A stretch of DNA of 8,879 bases, taken from assembly GCA_011620145.1 (NCBI GenBank), contig WOZT01000056.1:1-8879 (forward strand). The letters run 5' to 3'. A program made the position numbers and the translations under genes. Below are positions 1 through 7,499 of this stretch, one piece after another (position 1 is the stretch's first letter; each line of letters opens with the position of its first letter). Under the pieces are notes generated by a model, which was not told where the DNA came from, did no database searches, and worked only from the letters and a program-made list of their open reading frames with translations. This DNA comes from Gammaproteobacteria bacterium. GTDB taxonomy: Bacteria > Pseudomonadota > Gammaproteobacteria > UBA5335.

Positions 1-164
1 TGCCAGCAAGTCGCCCCAGAAGAACCATCGTTCCGACTGCATGCACCACCCTCCCCATGCTGCCCCGAGGCTAGCGGCTGGTGGCGCGAGAGGCAAGTCG
101 TTGCCATGCTGGATCCCTGACAGATGGAAAATTGATCCAACTCAGCAGTCCGATCGGTATTGAA

Positions 165-192
165 TTGAAAAAATGTTATATGCATATATAAT
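165..192 (+). promoter_or_regulatory. Sigma-70 promoter of the persulfide dioxygenase-sulP operon
   Basis: A TTGAAA -35 box (165-170) is followed after 16 bases by a perfect TATAAT -10 box (187-192). This predicts transcription starting near base 199 and a 5' leader of about 60 bases before the ATG at 259. It is the best promoter match in the window and stands in an AT-rich island within GC-rich DNA. The assignment rests on the match to the sigma-70 consensus and on its position; no transcript start is known from the sequence alone. Confidence 0.7.
177..188. promoter_or_regulatory. Candidate repressor operator, AT-rich palindrome TATATGCATATA
   Basis: The 12 bases form a perfect palindrome lying in the promoter spacer and overlapping the first two bases of the -10 box. 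A dimer bound there would block RNA polymerase. Genes for persulfide dioxygenases are often controlled by ArsR-family persulfide sensors (BigR/SqrR type), which bind AT-rich inverted repeats over the promoter. That fits, but no regulator gene is visible in the window, so the identity of the binding protein is inference. Palindromic AT runs can also arise by chance in promoters. Confidence 0.4.
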
Positions 193-258
193 TTAGTTAC
201 AACAAATCCCACAAGCCGCTTTCCACAGGCGCTTATTTGGATGAGAAGGAGATTGACC

Positions 259-945
259 ATGTTATTCAGACAATTGTATGACCTCGACACAGGCACCTAC
301 ACCTACCTGCTGGCTGCTCGCCCGGGCGGCGAGGCCGTGATCATCGATCCGGTCCTGGAGCAGATCAATGCCTACCTGCAGTTGCTGCGGGAACTGGATG
401 TGCGCCTGGTCAAGGCCATCGACACCCACACCCACGCCGATCACGTCACGGCCATGGGCCAGTTGCGTGACACCACCGGCTGCGTGACGATCATGGGCGA
501 GCAAACCAAGGCCGAATGCGTTTCCCTGCGCGTCAAGGACGGCGAACACATCGCGGTGGACGGCCTCACGCTGCGGGCGCTGTATACCCCCGGGCATACC
601 GATGAGTCCTACAGCTTCCTGATGGACGACCGGGTGTTTACCGGCGACACCCTGCTGATCCGCGGCACCGGTCGTACGGATTTCCAGAACGGCGATGCCC
701 GCGCCCAATACGACAGCCTGTTCAACAAGCTGCTCAAGCTGCCGGAGGACACCCTGGTCTACCCCGGCCATGACTACAAAGGCTGGACGGTCAGCACCAT
801 CGGCGAAGAAAGGCGTTACAACCCGCGACTGCAGGTGAGCTCGGTGGAGGCGTACGTCAACATCATGAACAACCTCAAGCTGCCCAACCCCAAATACATG
901 GATGTGGCAGTTCCCGCCAATCTGGCTTGCGGCCGGCCGGCCTGA
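259..945 (+). CDS. Persulfide dioxygenase, ETHE1-like metallo-beta-lactamase fold
   Basis: The 228-residue product matches ETHE1-type persulfide dioxygenases: non-haem iron enzymes that oxidise glutathione persulfide to sulfite and glutathione in the cytoplasm, downstream of sulfide:quinone oxidoreductase. The metal site is visible as HTHADH (H57, H59, D61, H62), H113 in PGHTDES and D130 in FTGDTLL; H57, H113 and D130 are the expected iron ligands. The family motif GRTDFQNGD (138-146) and the closing blocks YPGHDYKGWTVST, EERRYNPRL and AVPANL are present. Human ETHE1 has Cys at the position of T137 here. The ATG at 259 is chosen because AAGGAG (246-251) sits 7 bases before it; an upstream in-frame ATG at 241 would place that site inside the gene. 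No fused rhodanese domain is present. It is first in an operon with sulP, sharing one base with it. Confidence 0.9.
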   Translation: MLFRQLYDLDTGTYTYLLAARPGGEAVIIDPVLEQINAYLQLLRELDVRLVKAIDTHTHADHVTAMGQLRDTTGCVTIMGEQTKAECVSLRVKDGEHIAVDGLTLRALYTPGHTDESYSFLMDDRVFTGDTLLIRGTGRTDFQNGDARAQYDSLFNKLLKLPEDTLVYPGHDYKGWTVSTIGEERRYNPRLQVSSVEAYVNIMNNLKLPNPKYMDVAVPANLACGRPA

Positions 946-2747
946 TGCCGCTGCCCGCCCCAACGCCGGGGTCGGGAAAGCGGCTGCGCCTGCCCGACCT
1001 GGCGATGCGCCATTGGCTTGCCGATTACGGGCGGCGCGACCTTGCCGATGACCTCGTGGCGGGCATGATTACCGCTATCCTGCTGGTTCCTCAAAGCCTG
1101 GCCTATGCCATGCTCGCTGGCCTGCCGCCCCAGGCAGGGCTTTATGCCAGCATGCTGCCCCCCATTCTCTATGCCGCATTGGGCACCAGTCGGACGCTGG
1201 CGGTGGGACCGGTGGCGGTGGCGGCCCTGTTGGTGGCCAGCACCCTGGGGAGCCGAGGGGTCACCGATCCGCAGCAAGCCCTGATCCATGGCGTGATCCT
1301 GGCCTTTGAAGTGGGCGCACTGCTGTTCGTGCTGGGCCTGTTGCGTGCCGGCAAGCTGATGAATTTCCTCAGCCATCCCGTCCTGTCGGGCTTTACCACC
1401 GGCGCGGCGCTGGTGATCGTGATCAGTCAGATCAAGCACCTGACCGGCATCCCGGCGACCGGGCAGGAAGCGCCCGCCCTGCTGGCTCAGTTGATGGCTG
1501 GCGTCGGCCAGACCAAGCCGATGACCCTCATGCTGGGACTTGGCGCCATGGGATTCCTGTGGCTCTCCGGCGCGCCGCTGGGGCGACTGCTACGCCGCTT
1601 CCGCGTGCCGGAGCGGGCGGCCTTGTTGATGGGAAAATCAGCCCCCCTGGCGGTGGTGTTGAGCGGCACGGCCCTGGTGGCCTGGGGGGAATGGCATATC
1701 CACCATGGCGTGGCCGTGGTGGGCGCTCTGGCCGTCGGCCTGCCCCACATCGATTTGTCCTTTCTGGGCGCGGGAGGGCCTTGGCTGGACTTGTTACCGG
1801 CCGCCGCCTTGATTGCGCTGATCGGTTATGTGGAGAGCGTGTCGGTGGCCAAGGTGCTGGCCAACCGGCGTCGCCAACGGGTCGATCCGGATCAGGAACT
1901 GATCGCTTTGGGGGTCGCCAACCTGGGGGCGGCGTTCACCGGGGCCATGCCGGTGGCTGGGGGATTCAGCCGCACGGTGGTCAATGACACGGCCGGGGCG
2001 CGCACGCCACTCGCCGGGGTTTTCACCGCGATCCTGGTGGGGCTGGCGGCGCTCTATCTCACGCCGCTGTTCAGCTACATGCCCCAGGCGATTCTTGCCG
2101 CCATCATCGTGGTGGCGGTGCTGAACCTGGTGGATGTGGCAGCCCTGCGCCAGGCGTGGCGCTATGACCGGACCGATGCCGGCGCGCTGCTTGCCACCCT
2201 GGCGGGGGTGGTGGCGCTTGGCGTGGAACGCGGGTTGTTGTTGGGCCTCGCCCTGTCCCTGTTGCTGTTCATCTGGCGCGCCGGACATCCCCATATCGCC
2301 CGCGTCGGGCAGGTGCCGGGCACCGAGCATTTCCGCAACATCCAGCGCCATGCCGTTGAGACCTGGCCGGAAATCCTGCTGGTGCGCGTCGATGAAAGCC
2401 TGTGTTTCGCCAATGCCGGGCCGGTGGAGGATTTCATCCTGCAGGCCATTCGGGAGAAACCCGAAACCCGCCACGTCGTACTCATCGCCAGCGCGGTCAA
2501 CGCCATTGACACCAGTGCGCTGGACATGTTGCTGGGTTTGATCCATGCCCTGCGCTCACTGGACGTCACCTTGCATCTGGCCGAGGTCAAGGGGCCGGTC
2601 ATGGACCGCCTGCAGCGGGTCGACCTGCCCGGACAACTTGCGCCGGGTCGCATCTTCCTGCATACCCACGAAGCCGTCCGGATGCTTACGGATCAGGCAA
2701 CACTTTCCCGGGATTCATCACGTCATGCGGGTCAAGAGCGCGCTTGA
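945..2747 (+). CDS. SulP family anion transporter with C-terminal STAS domain
   Basis: This is a 600-residue inner-membrane transporter of the SulP (SLC26-like) family, which moves sulfate, bicarbonate or other anions, usually with Na+ or H+. Hydrophobic segments fill roughly residues 20-440. Family blocks include LAYAMLAGLPPQAGLYAS near 45-62, GTSRTLAVGPVAV, and VSVAKVLANRRRQ followed by PVAGGFSRTVVNDTAGARTP in the middle. A STAS domain occupies about 465-575, with the AIDTSAL helix start near 520. The ATG at 945 shares its A with the dioxygenase stop codon (TGATG), which suggests coupled translation; I see no good ribosome binding site there. A TTG at 927 is a possible longer start. The pairing suggests movement of a sulfur oxyanion such as sulfite or sulfate, but the substrate cannot be read from the sequence. 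The last 62 bases overlap the convergent FAD dehydrogenase gene. Confidence 0.9.
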   Translation: MPLPAPTPGSGKRLRLPDLAMRHWLADYGRRDLADDLVAGMITAILLVPQSLAYAMLAGLPPQAGLYASMLPPILYAALGTSRTLAVGPVAVAALLVASTLGSRGVTDPQQALIHGVILAFEVGALLFVLGLLRAGKLMNFLSHPVLSGFTTGAALVIVISQIKHLTGIPATGQEAPALLAQLMAGVGQTKPMTLMLGLGAMGFLWLSGAPLGRLLRRFRVPERAALLMGKSAPLAVVLSGTALVAWGEWHIHHGVAVVGALAVGLPHIDLSFLGAGGPWLDLLPAAALIALIGYVESVSVAKVLANRRRQRVDPDQELIALGVANLGAAFTGAMPVAGGFSRTVVNDTAGARTPLAGVFTAILVGLAALYLTPLFSYMPQAILAAIIVVAVLNLVDVAALRQAWRYDRTDAGALLATLAGVVALGVERGLLLGLALSLLLFIWRAGHPHIARVGQVPGTEHFRNIQRHAVETWPEILLVRVDESLCFANAGPVEDFILQAIREKPETRHVVLIASAVNAIDTSALDMLLGLIHALRSLDVTLHLAEVKGPVMDRLQRVDLPGQLAPGRIFLHTHEAVRMLTDQATLSRDSSRHAGQERA

Positions 2748-4116
2748 GGGTGCGCATGAGGTCCAGGGTGACCGCATCCTTGTAACGCGCCATCTCGCCT
2801 CGCTTGAGCTGGCCGATGCCATGTTCGGCGGAAAAGCTGCCGCCCAGGGCCACCACCCGATCGTGCACCAGCCGCTCCAATGCGTCGCGTTGGTCCAGAA
2901 AAGCCTGGGCATCGCCCCCCTGCGGCAGGGACAGGTTGAAGTGGAGATTGCCATCGCCAAGATGCCCGAAGACGCAGGGCCGCACACCGGGAAAGCGGCT
3001 TTCCAGCAACGGCAGCATCTCGCCGATGAAGGCCGCCATGCGGGCGCGTGGCAGGGCAATATCGTGTTTGATGCTGGGCCCTTCGCGCCGCTGCGCATCG
3101 GGGATGGCATTGCGCACCGCCCAGAGACGCGCGCCTTGGGACGCGTTCCGGGCCACGACCGCGTCGCGGATCTCGCCCGCACGCAGGGCCGCGTCCAGAA
3201 TTTGGCTCAAGCGATCCGACAAGCCCGCATCGCTGCTCGCCCCCGAGAGTTCCAGCAGCACGCTCCAGGGGCTGGTTTCCAATTGCCGTGCCGGCAGGTC
3301 GGGGAAGTGACGGGCCACCAGTTCCAGAGAAAACGCCGACATGAGTTCGAAGGCCGTCAAGGCCTCCCCCACCGCCCCGCTCAACCGCCCCAGCAGCCGC
3401 AGGGCAGCGGCGGGATCGGAGACCGCGACCTGGGCCGTCACCTGCTGCGCCGGATGGGGCACCAGGCGCAAAATTGCCGCCGTGATGACGCCCAGGGTGC
3501 CCTCCGCGCCAATGAACAGCTGCTTGAGGTCATAACCGCTGTTGTCCTTGCGCAGGCCCTTGAGGTCTGACCAGATCCGTCCGTCGGCAAGGACCACTTC
3601 CAGACCCAGGCACAGCTCGCGCACATTGCCGTAGCGCAACACATTGTGCCCCCCGGCATTGGTGGCCAGGTTGCCGCCGATCTGGCACTCCCCCGCCGAG
3701 GCCAGGCTCAAGGGAAACCACAGGCCAGCCGCATCAGCAGCCGCCTGCACCTCGGCAAGGCGGCAGCCGGCTTCCACCGTCACGGTGGCCTCGACCGGAT
3801 CCAGCGCCAGCACGCGCCGCATGCGTTTCAGGTTGAGCACGATCTGGCGGCCGCTGCCATCGGGCAGCGCGCCCCCGCACAGCCCGGTCTGCCCGCCCTG
3901 AGGCACGATGGCGATGCCGTGGGTCTGGGCGTACTGAACCACGGCGGCCACCTCGGCGGTGCTGCCCGGAAGCACCACGGCCAGTGCTGCGCCGGTGAAT
4001 CTTCCGCGCGGCTCTTCCAGATAGGAGGCCTGGTCCTGTGGGGTGGATCGCACGCCCCGCGCGCCGCAGACGGTTCGGAAAAACGCCAGGTGGGCGGCGG
4101 CTTGCTGGGGATTCAC
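2686..4116 (-). CDS. FAD-binding dehydrogenase, GlcD / D-2-hydroxyglutarate dehydrogenase type
   Basis: The 476-residue flavoprotein is full length for the family that oxidises D-2-hydroxyacids (D-lactate, glycolate, D-2-hydroxyglutarate) and passes electrons to quinone or another carrier. The N-terminal FAD_binding_4 domain (about 40-220) shows PQGGQTGLCGG (72-82), GGNLATNAGG (147-156), RYGNVREL and GAEGTLGVIT (203-212). The C-terminal FAD-oxidase_C domain has GHLGDGNLHFN (384-394) and SAEHGIGQLKRGE (429-441), giving H385, H392 and E431 as likely metal or substrate ligands, and ends in the usual MNPGKVLP. The GTG at 4116 is preferred because it makes a 4-base GTGA overlap with the upstream oxidoreductase; an ATG at 4188 would add 24 residues unlike the family and overlap by 76 bases. 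No GlcE or GlcF iron-sulfur partner is nearby, so a single-subunit D2HGDH- or D-lactate-type enzyme is likely. The exact substrate is unknown. Confidence 0.85.
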   Translation of the reverse strand: MNPQQAAAHLAFFRTVCGARGVRSTPQDQASYLEEPRGRFTGAALAVVLPGSTAEVAAVVQYAQTHGIAIVPQGGQTGLCGGALPDGSGRQIVLNLKRMRRVLALDPVEATVTVEAGCRLAEVQAAADAAGLWFPLSLASAGECQIGGNLATNAGGHNVLRYGNVRELCLGLEVVLADGRIWSDLKGLRKDNSGYDLKQLFIGAEGTLGVITAAILRLVPHPAQQVTAQVAVSDPAAALRLLGRLSGAVGEALTAFELMSAFSLELVARHFPDLPARQLETSPWSVLLELSGASSDAGLSDRLSQILDAALRAGEIRDAVVARNASQGARLWAVRNAIPDAQRREGPSIKHDIALPRARMAAFIGEMLPLLESRFPGVRPCVFGHLGDGNLHFNLSLPQGGDAQAFLDQRDALERLVHDRVVALGGSFSAEHGIGQLKRGEMARYKDAVTLDLMRTLKRALDPHDVMNPGKVLPDP

Positions 4117-5123
4117 CGGGCCAGCACCACTTTGCCGAACTGATTTCCGCTGGCCAGGTGCTCGAATGCCGGCCGCACGGCATCCCAAGGCAGCATCTGG
4201 TCGATGACCGGCACCAGCGCCGTGGCATCGACGGCCCGGCCCAGATCCTCCAGCATGCGGCGGCTGCCCACGAACAGGCCCTGCAAGCGCACGCTGCGCA
4301 TCAACACCCGGCGCAAATCGATCTGGCTGGAAACACCGGACAAGACCCCGATGATGGCGATCCGGCCGCCAGGCCGCACCGCCTCGATGGACTGGGCCAG
4401 GGTGCCCGCACCGCCCACCTCCACGACCTGGTCCACGCCCCGCCCGCCGGTCAGCGCCTGCACCGCCTTGCCCCAGGCCGGGGTGGTTCCGCTATGGATC
4501 CCGGCAAAGGCGCCCAATGCCTTGGCCCGGGCCAGTTTTTCCTCACTGCGGGATACCACGATGACCTGCGCCCCATGGGCACGGGCGATCTGCAAGGCAA
4601 ACAGGGACACGCCACCGGTGCCGATGACCAGCACGGTATCGCCGGACTGGATCCCGCCCTGCGCCACCAGGGCATGCCAGGCGGTGACTCCGGCGCAGGG
4701 CAGGCAGGCGGCCTGGGCATCGGTGAGGGAGTCCGGGCTGCGCACCAGTCCGGTATCGGGCAGGATCACTTCCTCGGCCAGCATGCCGTCGAGGGGACCG
4801 CCCAGGGTGCGCCGCCCGCAACGGCTGTCCACTTCCCCGTCCAGCCAATCCTGGGCAAACACGCCCATGACCCGGTCGCCGGGACGCCACGCGGTCACCC
4901 CCGCCCCCACGGCCACCACCGTCCCCGCGCCATCCGAGCACGGGATCAGCGGCAAGGCCTGGCGGGGATTGTAGAGGCCCAGGACCATCATGAGGTCGCG
5001 ATAATTCAGGGATACCGCGCCGACCCGCACCCGAACCTGGCCCGGGCCGGGATCCGCCAGTGACCGCTGCGCCGGGCGCAGGCCATCCAGCCCAAATTTT
5101 TCCAGTTGCACCACCTGCGTCAT
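4113..5123 (-). CDS. Zinc-less MDR oxidoreductase (NAD(P)-dependent alcohol dehydrogenase/quinone reductase-like)
   Basis: This 336-residue cytoplasmic protein belongs to the medium-chain dehydrogenase/reductase superfamily. A GroES-like N-terminal domain contains SLNYRDLM (38-45), IPCSDGAGTVVAVG (60-73) and PGDRV (81-85). The Rossmann cofactor-binding domain has the glycine motif GTGGVSLFALQIA (168-180), then VVSRSEEKLARAKALGA, and the protein closes with GNQFGKVVLAR. The catalytic and structural zinc cysteines of classic alcohol dehydrogenases are not evident, so it resembles the MDR7/quinone-reductase group; NADPH is a reasonable cofactor guess. The ATG at 5123 has a strong ribosome binding site, GGAGGGAG at 5138-5131, 7 bases upstream. 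Its stop codon overlaps the start of the FAD dehydrogenase by 4 bases, so the two are probably co-translated and may act on related metabolites. The substrate is unknown. Confidence 0.85.
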   Translation of the reverse strand: MTQVVQLEKFGLDGLRPAQRSLADPGPGQVRVRVGAVSLNYRDLMMVLGLYNPRQALPLIPCSDGAGTVVAVGAGVTAWRPGDRVMGVFAQDWLDGEVDSRCGRRTLGGPLDGMLAEEVILPDTGLVRSPDSLTDAQAACLPCAGVTAWHALVAQGGIQSGDTVLVIGTGGVSLFALQIARAHGAQVIVVSRSEEKLARAKALGAFAGIHSGTTPAWGKAVQALTGGRGVDQVVEVGGAGTLAQSIEAVRPGGRIAIIGVLSGVSSQIDLRRVLMRSVRLQGLFVGSRRMLEDLGRAVDATALVPVIDQMLPWDAVRPAFEHLASGNQFGKVVLAR

Positions 5124-5192
5124 GAATCAGCTCCCTCCGCTACCGCAACCGTGTCCAGCCTGCAACGCCGACCCGTTGAGCCGTTTGTTTTT

Positions 5193-6629
5193 TCAAAGAA
5201 AAGGCGTGAACAGACGGGCGATCCCGTCACGCAATTTGACCGGCAGGGATCGCGCATCCACCTCGGCCAGGCTGCAAGGCCGCGCCATCCGAATCCGCGC
5301 CGCGACCAGTTCATCCAGTGCCACGGCGAGTTTTGAATCATAGCATTCGAGGTTGCCCTCGAAATTCAGGCGCAGACTGCGCGGATCCCAGTTGGCCGAG
5401 CCCAGGAAGACCCAGGTTTCATCGACCACCATCAGCTTGCTGTGATCGAATGCCCCGGTGCTGAACCACACCCGGCAGCCATGTCCCAGCACCTGCCAGA
5501 GCTGACCCATCATGGCCCAGTGCACAAAAGGCAGGTTGTTGTGGGCGGGCAGGAGAATATCGACTTCGACGCCGCGCAGCGCCGCCAGATTCAAGGCATT
5601 GATCAGGCTGCGATCGGGCAGGAAATAGGGGGTCATGATGCGAATCCGGCGCTTGGCCACGCTCAGCGCGCCGAGCAAGACCCAGGACAGTTTGTCCAGA
5701 TCCTCATCCGGTCCATCCGGAACCGCGCGACAAAACACCGCGCCAGCAGGATGCAGCATCGGCGGGAACCAGGATTCGCCGTCAAGATTTTCGCCAGCGG
5801 CGAAAGCCCAGTCCTGGGCAAACATCTCCTGAAGTTGCCGCACCACTGGCCCCTCCACGCGAAAATGCAGGTCCTGGGTAAATCGTCGACCACTGTTCTG
5901 GCAATGATGAACGCGGAGATTCATGCCACCGGTAAAACCCAGCCGCCCATCACACACCAGCAGCTTGCGGTGGTTGCGCAGATTCAAGCCCACCAGCCAA
6001 CTGGCGCGCCGCCCTGGAAGAAAACGGGCGACCGTAATGCCCACGCCTTGCAGCACAGGCACCATGGGTGGCCAGGAATAGCGTTCCCCTGCGGCATCCA
6101 CCAGCACCCGCACCTGGACCCCCCGGACGCGCGCACGGGCGAGCGCGTCACAGAAAGCGCGACCGACGCGGTCGTTGCCGAAAATATAGGTCGACAGGGT
6201 CACGCTGAACCGCGCTTCATCGATCGCGGCCAACATTTCTGGAAAAGCCCCGTCCCCATCCACCAACGTCTGGATATTGTTCCCGGCGAGCAGCGGCAGA
6301 TGGGTGACCCGGGTCACCAGCTCGGCCAGCTCGGTCAGATGCGCATTGCCCGGTCCCACTGCCAAGCGCAGCGCTGCGGAGTAAATGCTGCCCGGCATGG
6401 ATTGTCTACGCGGCGGCCAGATCGGTCGATTCAGGCTGCTGGCTCGGCGCTGGATGCGGTTGACACCAAAGAGCAGGTACAACAAGGCGCCCAACACGGG
6501 CATGAACCACAGCACCACGATCCACAGGGTCGCGGCGCGCGGGTCGCGTTTGACCAGGGCCACATGGCCGGTCAGCGCCAACGCCAGCAGGGTCGCGAAC
6601 AGGGCCGGAAGGCCGTACCACCATTCCAT
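5193..6629 (-). CDS. cls: Cardiolipin synthase, PLD superfamily with two HKD motifs
   Basis: The 478-residue protein has the normal length and order of bacterial cardiolipin synthases, which join two phosphatidylglycerols (or PG and PE) to make cardiolipin at the inner membrane. Two hydrophobic segments (about 5-26 and 34-55) anchor the N-terminus. Two phospholipase D catalytic motifs follow: HRKLLVCD (H220, K222, D227) with GFTGGMN, and HSKLMVVD (H396, K398, D403) with FLGSANWDPRS. TPYFLPDRSL (333-342) is another family block. Both active-site halves look intact. The ATG at 6629 is 18 bases beyond the hemD stop, and no strong ribosome binding site precedes it, so translation may depend on the upstream gene. 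An AT-rich TTTTC/GAAAA hairpin overlaps the stop codon but is too weak to call a terminator. Which cls subtype this is cannot be settled by eye. Confidence 0.9.
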   Translation of the reverse strand: MEWWYGLPALFATLLALALTGHVALVKRDPRAATLWIVVLWFMPVLGALLYLLFGVNRIQRRASSLNRPIWPPRRQSMPGSIYSAALRLAVGPGNAHLTELAELVTRVTHLPLLAGNNIQTLVDGDGAFPEMLAAIDEARFSVTLSTYIFGNDRVGRAFCDALARARVRGVQVRVLVDAAGERYSWPPMVPVLQGVGITVARFLPGRRASWLVGLNLRNHRKLLVCDGRLGFTGGMNLRVHHCQNSGRRFTQDLHFRVEGPVVRQLQEMFAQDWAFAAGENLDGESWFPPMLHPAGAVFCRAVPDGPDEDLDKLSWVLLGALSVAKRRIRIMTPYFLPDRSLINALNLAALRGVEVDILLPAHNNLPFVHWAMMGQLWQVLGHGCRVWFSTGAFDHSKLMVVDETWVFLGSANWDPRSLRLNFEGNLECYDSKLAVALDELVAARIRMARPCSLAEVDARSLPVKLRDGIARLFTPFL

Positions 6630-6647
6630 GGATTTACAGTTGTTCTA

Positions 6648-7490
6648 TCAGGTGGCTTCTCCAGCGGAAGAACCGGAGAAGGCCCGGACCAGTTCGGTCA
6701 CCAAGGGCTTCATGAAGAAACTGTCTGTAGGCATCACGTCCACCCGGATCCCCTGACGCGCGAGATCATCAGCCGCCACGGGACCGATGGCCGCCACCCG
6801 GGTGCGCGCCATGCCCCGCAGCAGCGCGTCGGACAGATCATGACGCTGGGCCACGTCCCGCAGCCGCCGGTATTGGGGTTGGCTGGTGAAGACGATGGCG
6901 TCGATGCGGCCCTGGTCCAGGGCGTGGATCAGGGCGACAATCTGGTCATCGTCGGACTTGGGCGCGTAGACATAGGGCGCCACCGGTCGGGGCACGGCGC
7001 CGGCCTGTTGCAGCGCCGCCATGAGGGGCAGGTTCGGCTCATCGCCATAGAGCTGGACGCCGACCGTCTGGCCCGCCAGCGCCATCCCCTGCAAGGTCTC
7101 GATCACGCCGGCCGTAGTGGGCGCAGCTGCGTTCCAGCGCGGATCCAGGCCAAGTTCCCTGAGCACTCGCGCCGGCTTCGGCCCGCGCACCAACATCGGT
7201 TGGTGTGCCAACGCTTCCCCAAATTCCCGCGTGAGTCCGGCGCGTTCAGCAAACCCCAGCAAGCGGCGCAGCCCCTCGCCGGTCAGCAGAATGGTCAGCG
7301 CCGGAGGATCCTGGATGAATTCGCGGAGCCATTGAAGCACTGCCGCCTCATTCGGGTGATCGAGGATCGCCACCATGGGGCAACGCCAGATCATCGCTCC
7401 CCGGCGTTCCAGCAAGCCCGCCAGCACGTCCAGCAGACGTGTTTCGGGCAGGGCAATGGTGCGGCTGGCAAGCGGCAGTTCATCGGCCAC
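6648..7490 (-). CDS. hemD: Uroporphyrinogen-III synthase-like protein (HemD family)
   Basis: The 280-residue protein resembles HemD, which cyclises hydroxymethylbilane with inversion of ring D to make uroporphyrinogen III, the precursor of haem, sirohaem and cobalamin. HemD is poorly conserved, but its pattern is visible: RTIALPETR (10-18) and RRGAMIWRCP (29-38) at the N-terminus, LLTGEGLRRLL (68-78), RGPKPARVLRELG (102-114), APTTAGVIETL (123-133), IVFTSQPQ (199-206) and AAIGPVAADDLARQGI (233-248) near the end. The start is GTG at 7490; GAGG at 7501-7498, 7 bases upstream, overlaps the maoC stop codon. It lies apart from hemA, hemC or hemX-type genes, between maoC and cls. The sequence style recalls HemD-like proteins seen with nitrite or sirohaem functions, so it could be a second copy; that is inference. 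No response-regulator domain is fused. Confidence 0.8.
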   Translation of the reverse strand: MADELPLASRTIALPETRLLDVLAGLLERRGAMIWRCPMVAILDHPNEAAVLQWLREFIQDPPALTILLTGEGLRRLLGFAERAGLTREFGEALAHQPMLVRGPKPARVLRELGLDPRWNAAAPTTAGVIETLQGMALAGQTVGVQLYGDEPNLPLMAALQQAGAVPRPVAPYVYAPKSDDDQIVALIHALDQGRIDAIVFTSQPQYRRLRDVAQRHDLSDALLRGMARTRVAAIGPVAADDLARQGIRVDVMPTDSFFMKPLVTELVRAFSGSSAGEAT

Positions 7491-7499
7491 GGTGCGTCC

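Larger units (their letters stand above)
1..258. other. Upstream intergenic/leader region of the persulfide dioxygenase operon
   Basis: No convincing gene is visible here. Bases 1-120 are GC-rich, and short frames on both strands run off the left edge, so the end or start of a neighbouring gene could lie there. From about base 160 the composition becomes sharply AT-rich. The region then holds a promoter (165-192), a 12-base palindrome (177-188), a second small palindrome CCGATCGG (150-157), an untranslated leader of about 60 bases and the ribosome binding site of the first gene. I see no clear riboswitch or terminator fold. Confidence 0.6.

Noticed and set aside
1..58. A possible minus-strand gene start running off the left edge (MGRVVHAVGTMVLLGRLAG...)
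   Set aside because: Only about 19 codons are visible, with a poor ribosome binding site, and competing frames are also open to the edge. It could be a divergent gene, but the sequence does not support a call.
241..258. An upstream ATG at 241 as the start of the persulfide dioxygenase
   Set aside because: The AAGGAG ribosome binding site lies inside that extension and serves the ATG at 259. The extra six residues are not family-like and no ribosome site precedes 241.
2545..3570. A 341-codon plus-strand frame over the end of sulP and the FAD dehydrogenase
   Set aside because: It is antisense to a well-conserved FAD dehydrogenase, starts inside sulP, and its protein is low-complexity and unlike any family I know.
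4038..5063. A 341-codon plus-strand frame over the MDR oxidoreductase
   Set aside because: It mirrors the MDR gene almost exactly, is rich in His, Gln and Gly, and has no motif; the minus-strand gene is clearly real.
5188..5202. A hairpin TTTTC-AAA-GAAAA at the cls stop codon as a terminator
   Set aside because: The stem is almost all A-T pairs with no GC-rich section, and it overlaps coding sequence; it would be too weak to stop transcription.
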